Assembly (NCBI GenBank): GCA_938017765.1
Contig: CALIJH010000006.1
Location: 1-13,380 of the forward strand
DNA from: an uncultured Leptotrichia sp.
GTDB lineage: Bacteria > Fusobacteriota > Fusobacteriia > Fusobacteriales > Leptotrichiaceae
Direction of reading: 5' to 3'
DNA: 13,380 nucleotides
The notes below the pieces were generated by a model. It made no database searches. It saw nothing but the letters and a program-made list of their open reading frames with translations, and had not been told where the DNA came from. Position numbers and translations under genes: made by a program. This document shows, piece after piece, positions 13,340 to 13,380 of this stretch (positions within the stretch are counted from its first letter, which is position 1; each line of letters starts with the position of its first letter).

Positions 13340-13380
13340 AAATATAGAATATAATATAAAACGTGAAAATAAAATTTAAA

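Noticed and set aside
1..13380. CRISPR array, insertion sequence, prophage or defence system
   Set aside because: No regularly spaced repeats, transposase, phage or nuclease-defence motifs were seen on either strand.

Overview
The window is very AT-rich, with long A/T-only intergenic stretches, strong AGGAGG-type ribosome binding sites and genes for an anaerobic, double-membraned bacterium. The gene set (NrdD/NrdG, SfsA, YajC, AMIN-amidase, GerMN protein, YqeK, RNase R, SmpB, tmRNA) and codon usage suggest a fusobacterium, most likely a Leptotrichia-type member of the Leptotrichiaceae. That placement is inference from composition and family resemblance, not from a search.

Layout. (1) 1-856: the 3' part of an unrecognised gene (1-543), then a broken second copy of the same family (581-792; shared 51-bp block, frameshift, lost 3' part), then a strong hairpin terminator. 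(2) 941-3819: an anaerobic ribonucleotide reductase operon, nrdD-nrdG. Its promoter carries a 16-bp NrdR-box-like palindrome exactly between -35 and -10, and a second weaker box downstream. (3) 3820-4371: a 552-bp gene-free stretch with a near-consensus promoter, a 14-bp inverted repeat around that promoter and a 9-bp tandem repeat array, all ahead of sfsA (4372-5172). (4) 5247-11118: yajC, amidase, GerMN protein, yqeK, rnr and smpB on the + strand, followed by ssrA (tmRNA) with its own promoter. This puts envelope genes next to the complete trans-translation set (RNase R, SmpB, tmRNA). The tmRNA encodes the 9-residue tag GNDNYALAA. (5) A bidirectional terminator (11152-11196) separates ssrA from a convergent minus-strand pair: an FMN-barrel (PNPOx-like) gene and tag (3-methyladenine DNA glycosylase I). 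(6) A divergent intergenic region with a promoter on each strand leads to an EamA-family transporter (12425-13339).

Most genes are housekeeping. The parts that standard gene annotation does not explain are regulatory or repetitive: the NrdR boxes, the sfsA leader, the inverted repeats around the sfsA and ssrA promoters, a palindrome over the EamA -35, and a shared extended -10 (TGn) element in six of the seven promoters I can propose. I see no CRISPR array, insertion sequence, integrase or defence system. The only material that may be undescribed is the unknown membrane-protein family at the left edge.
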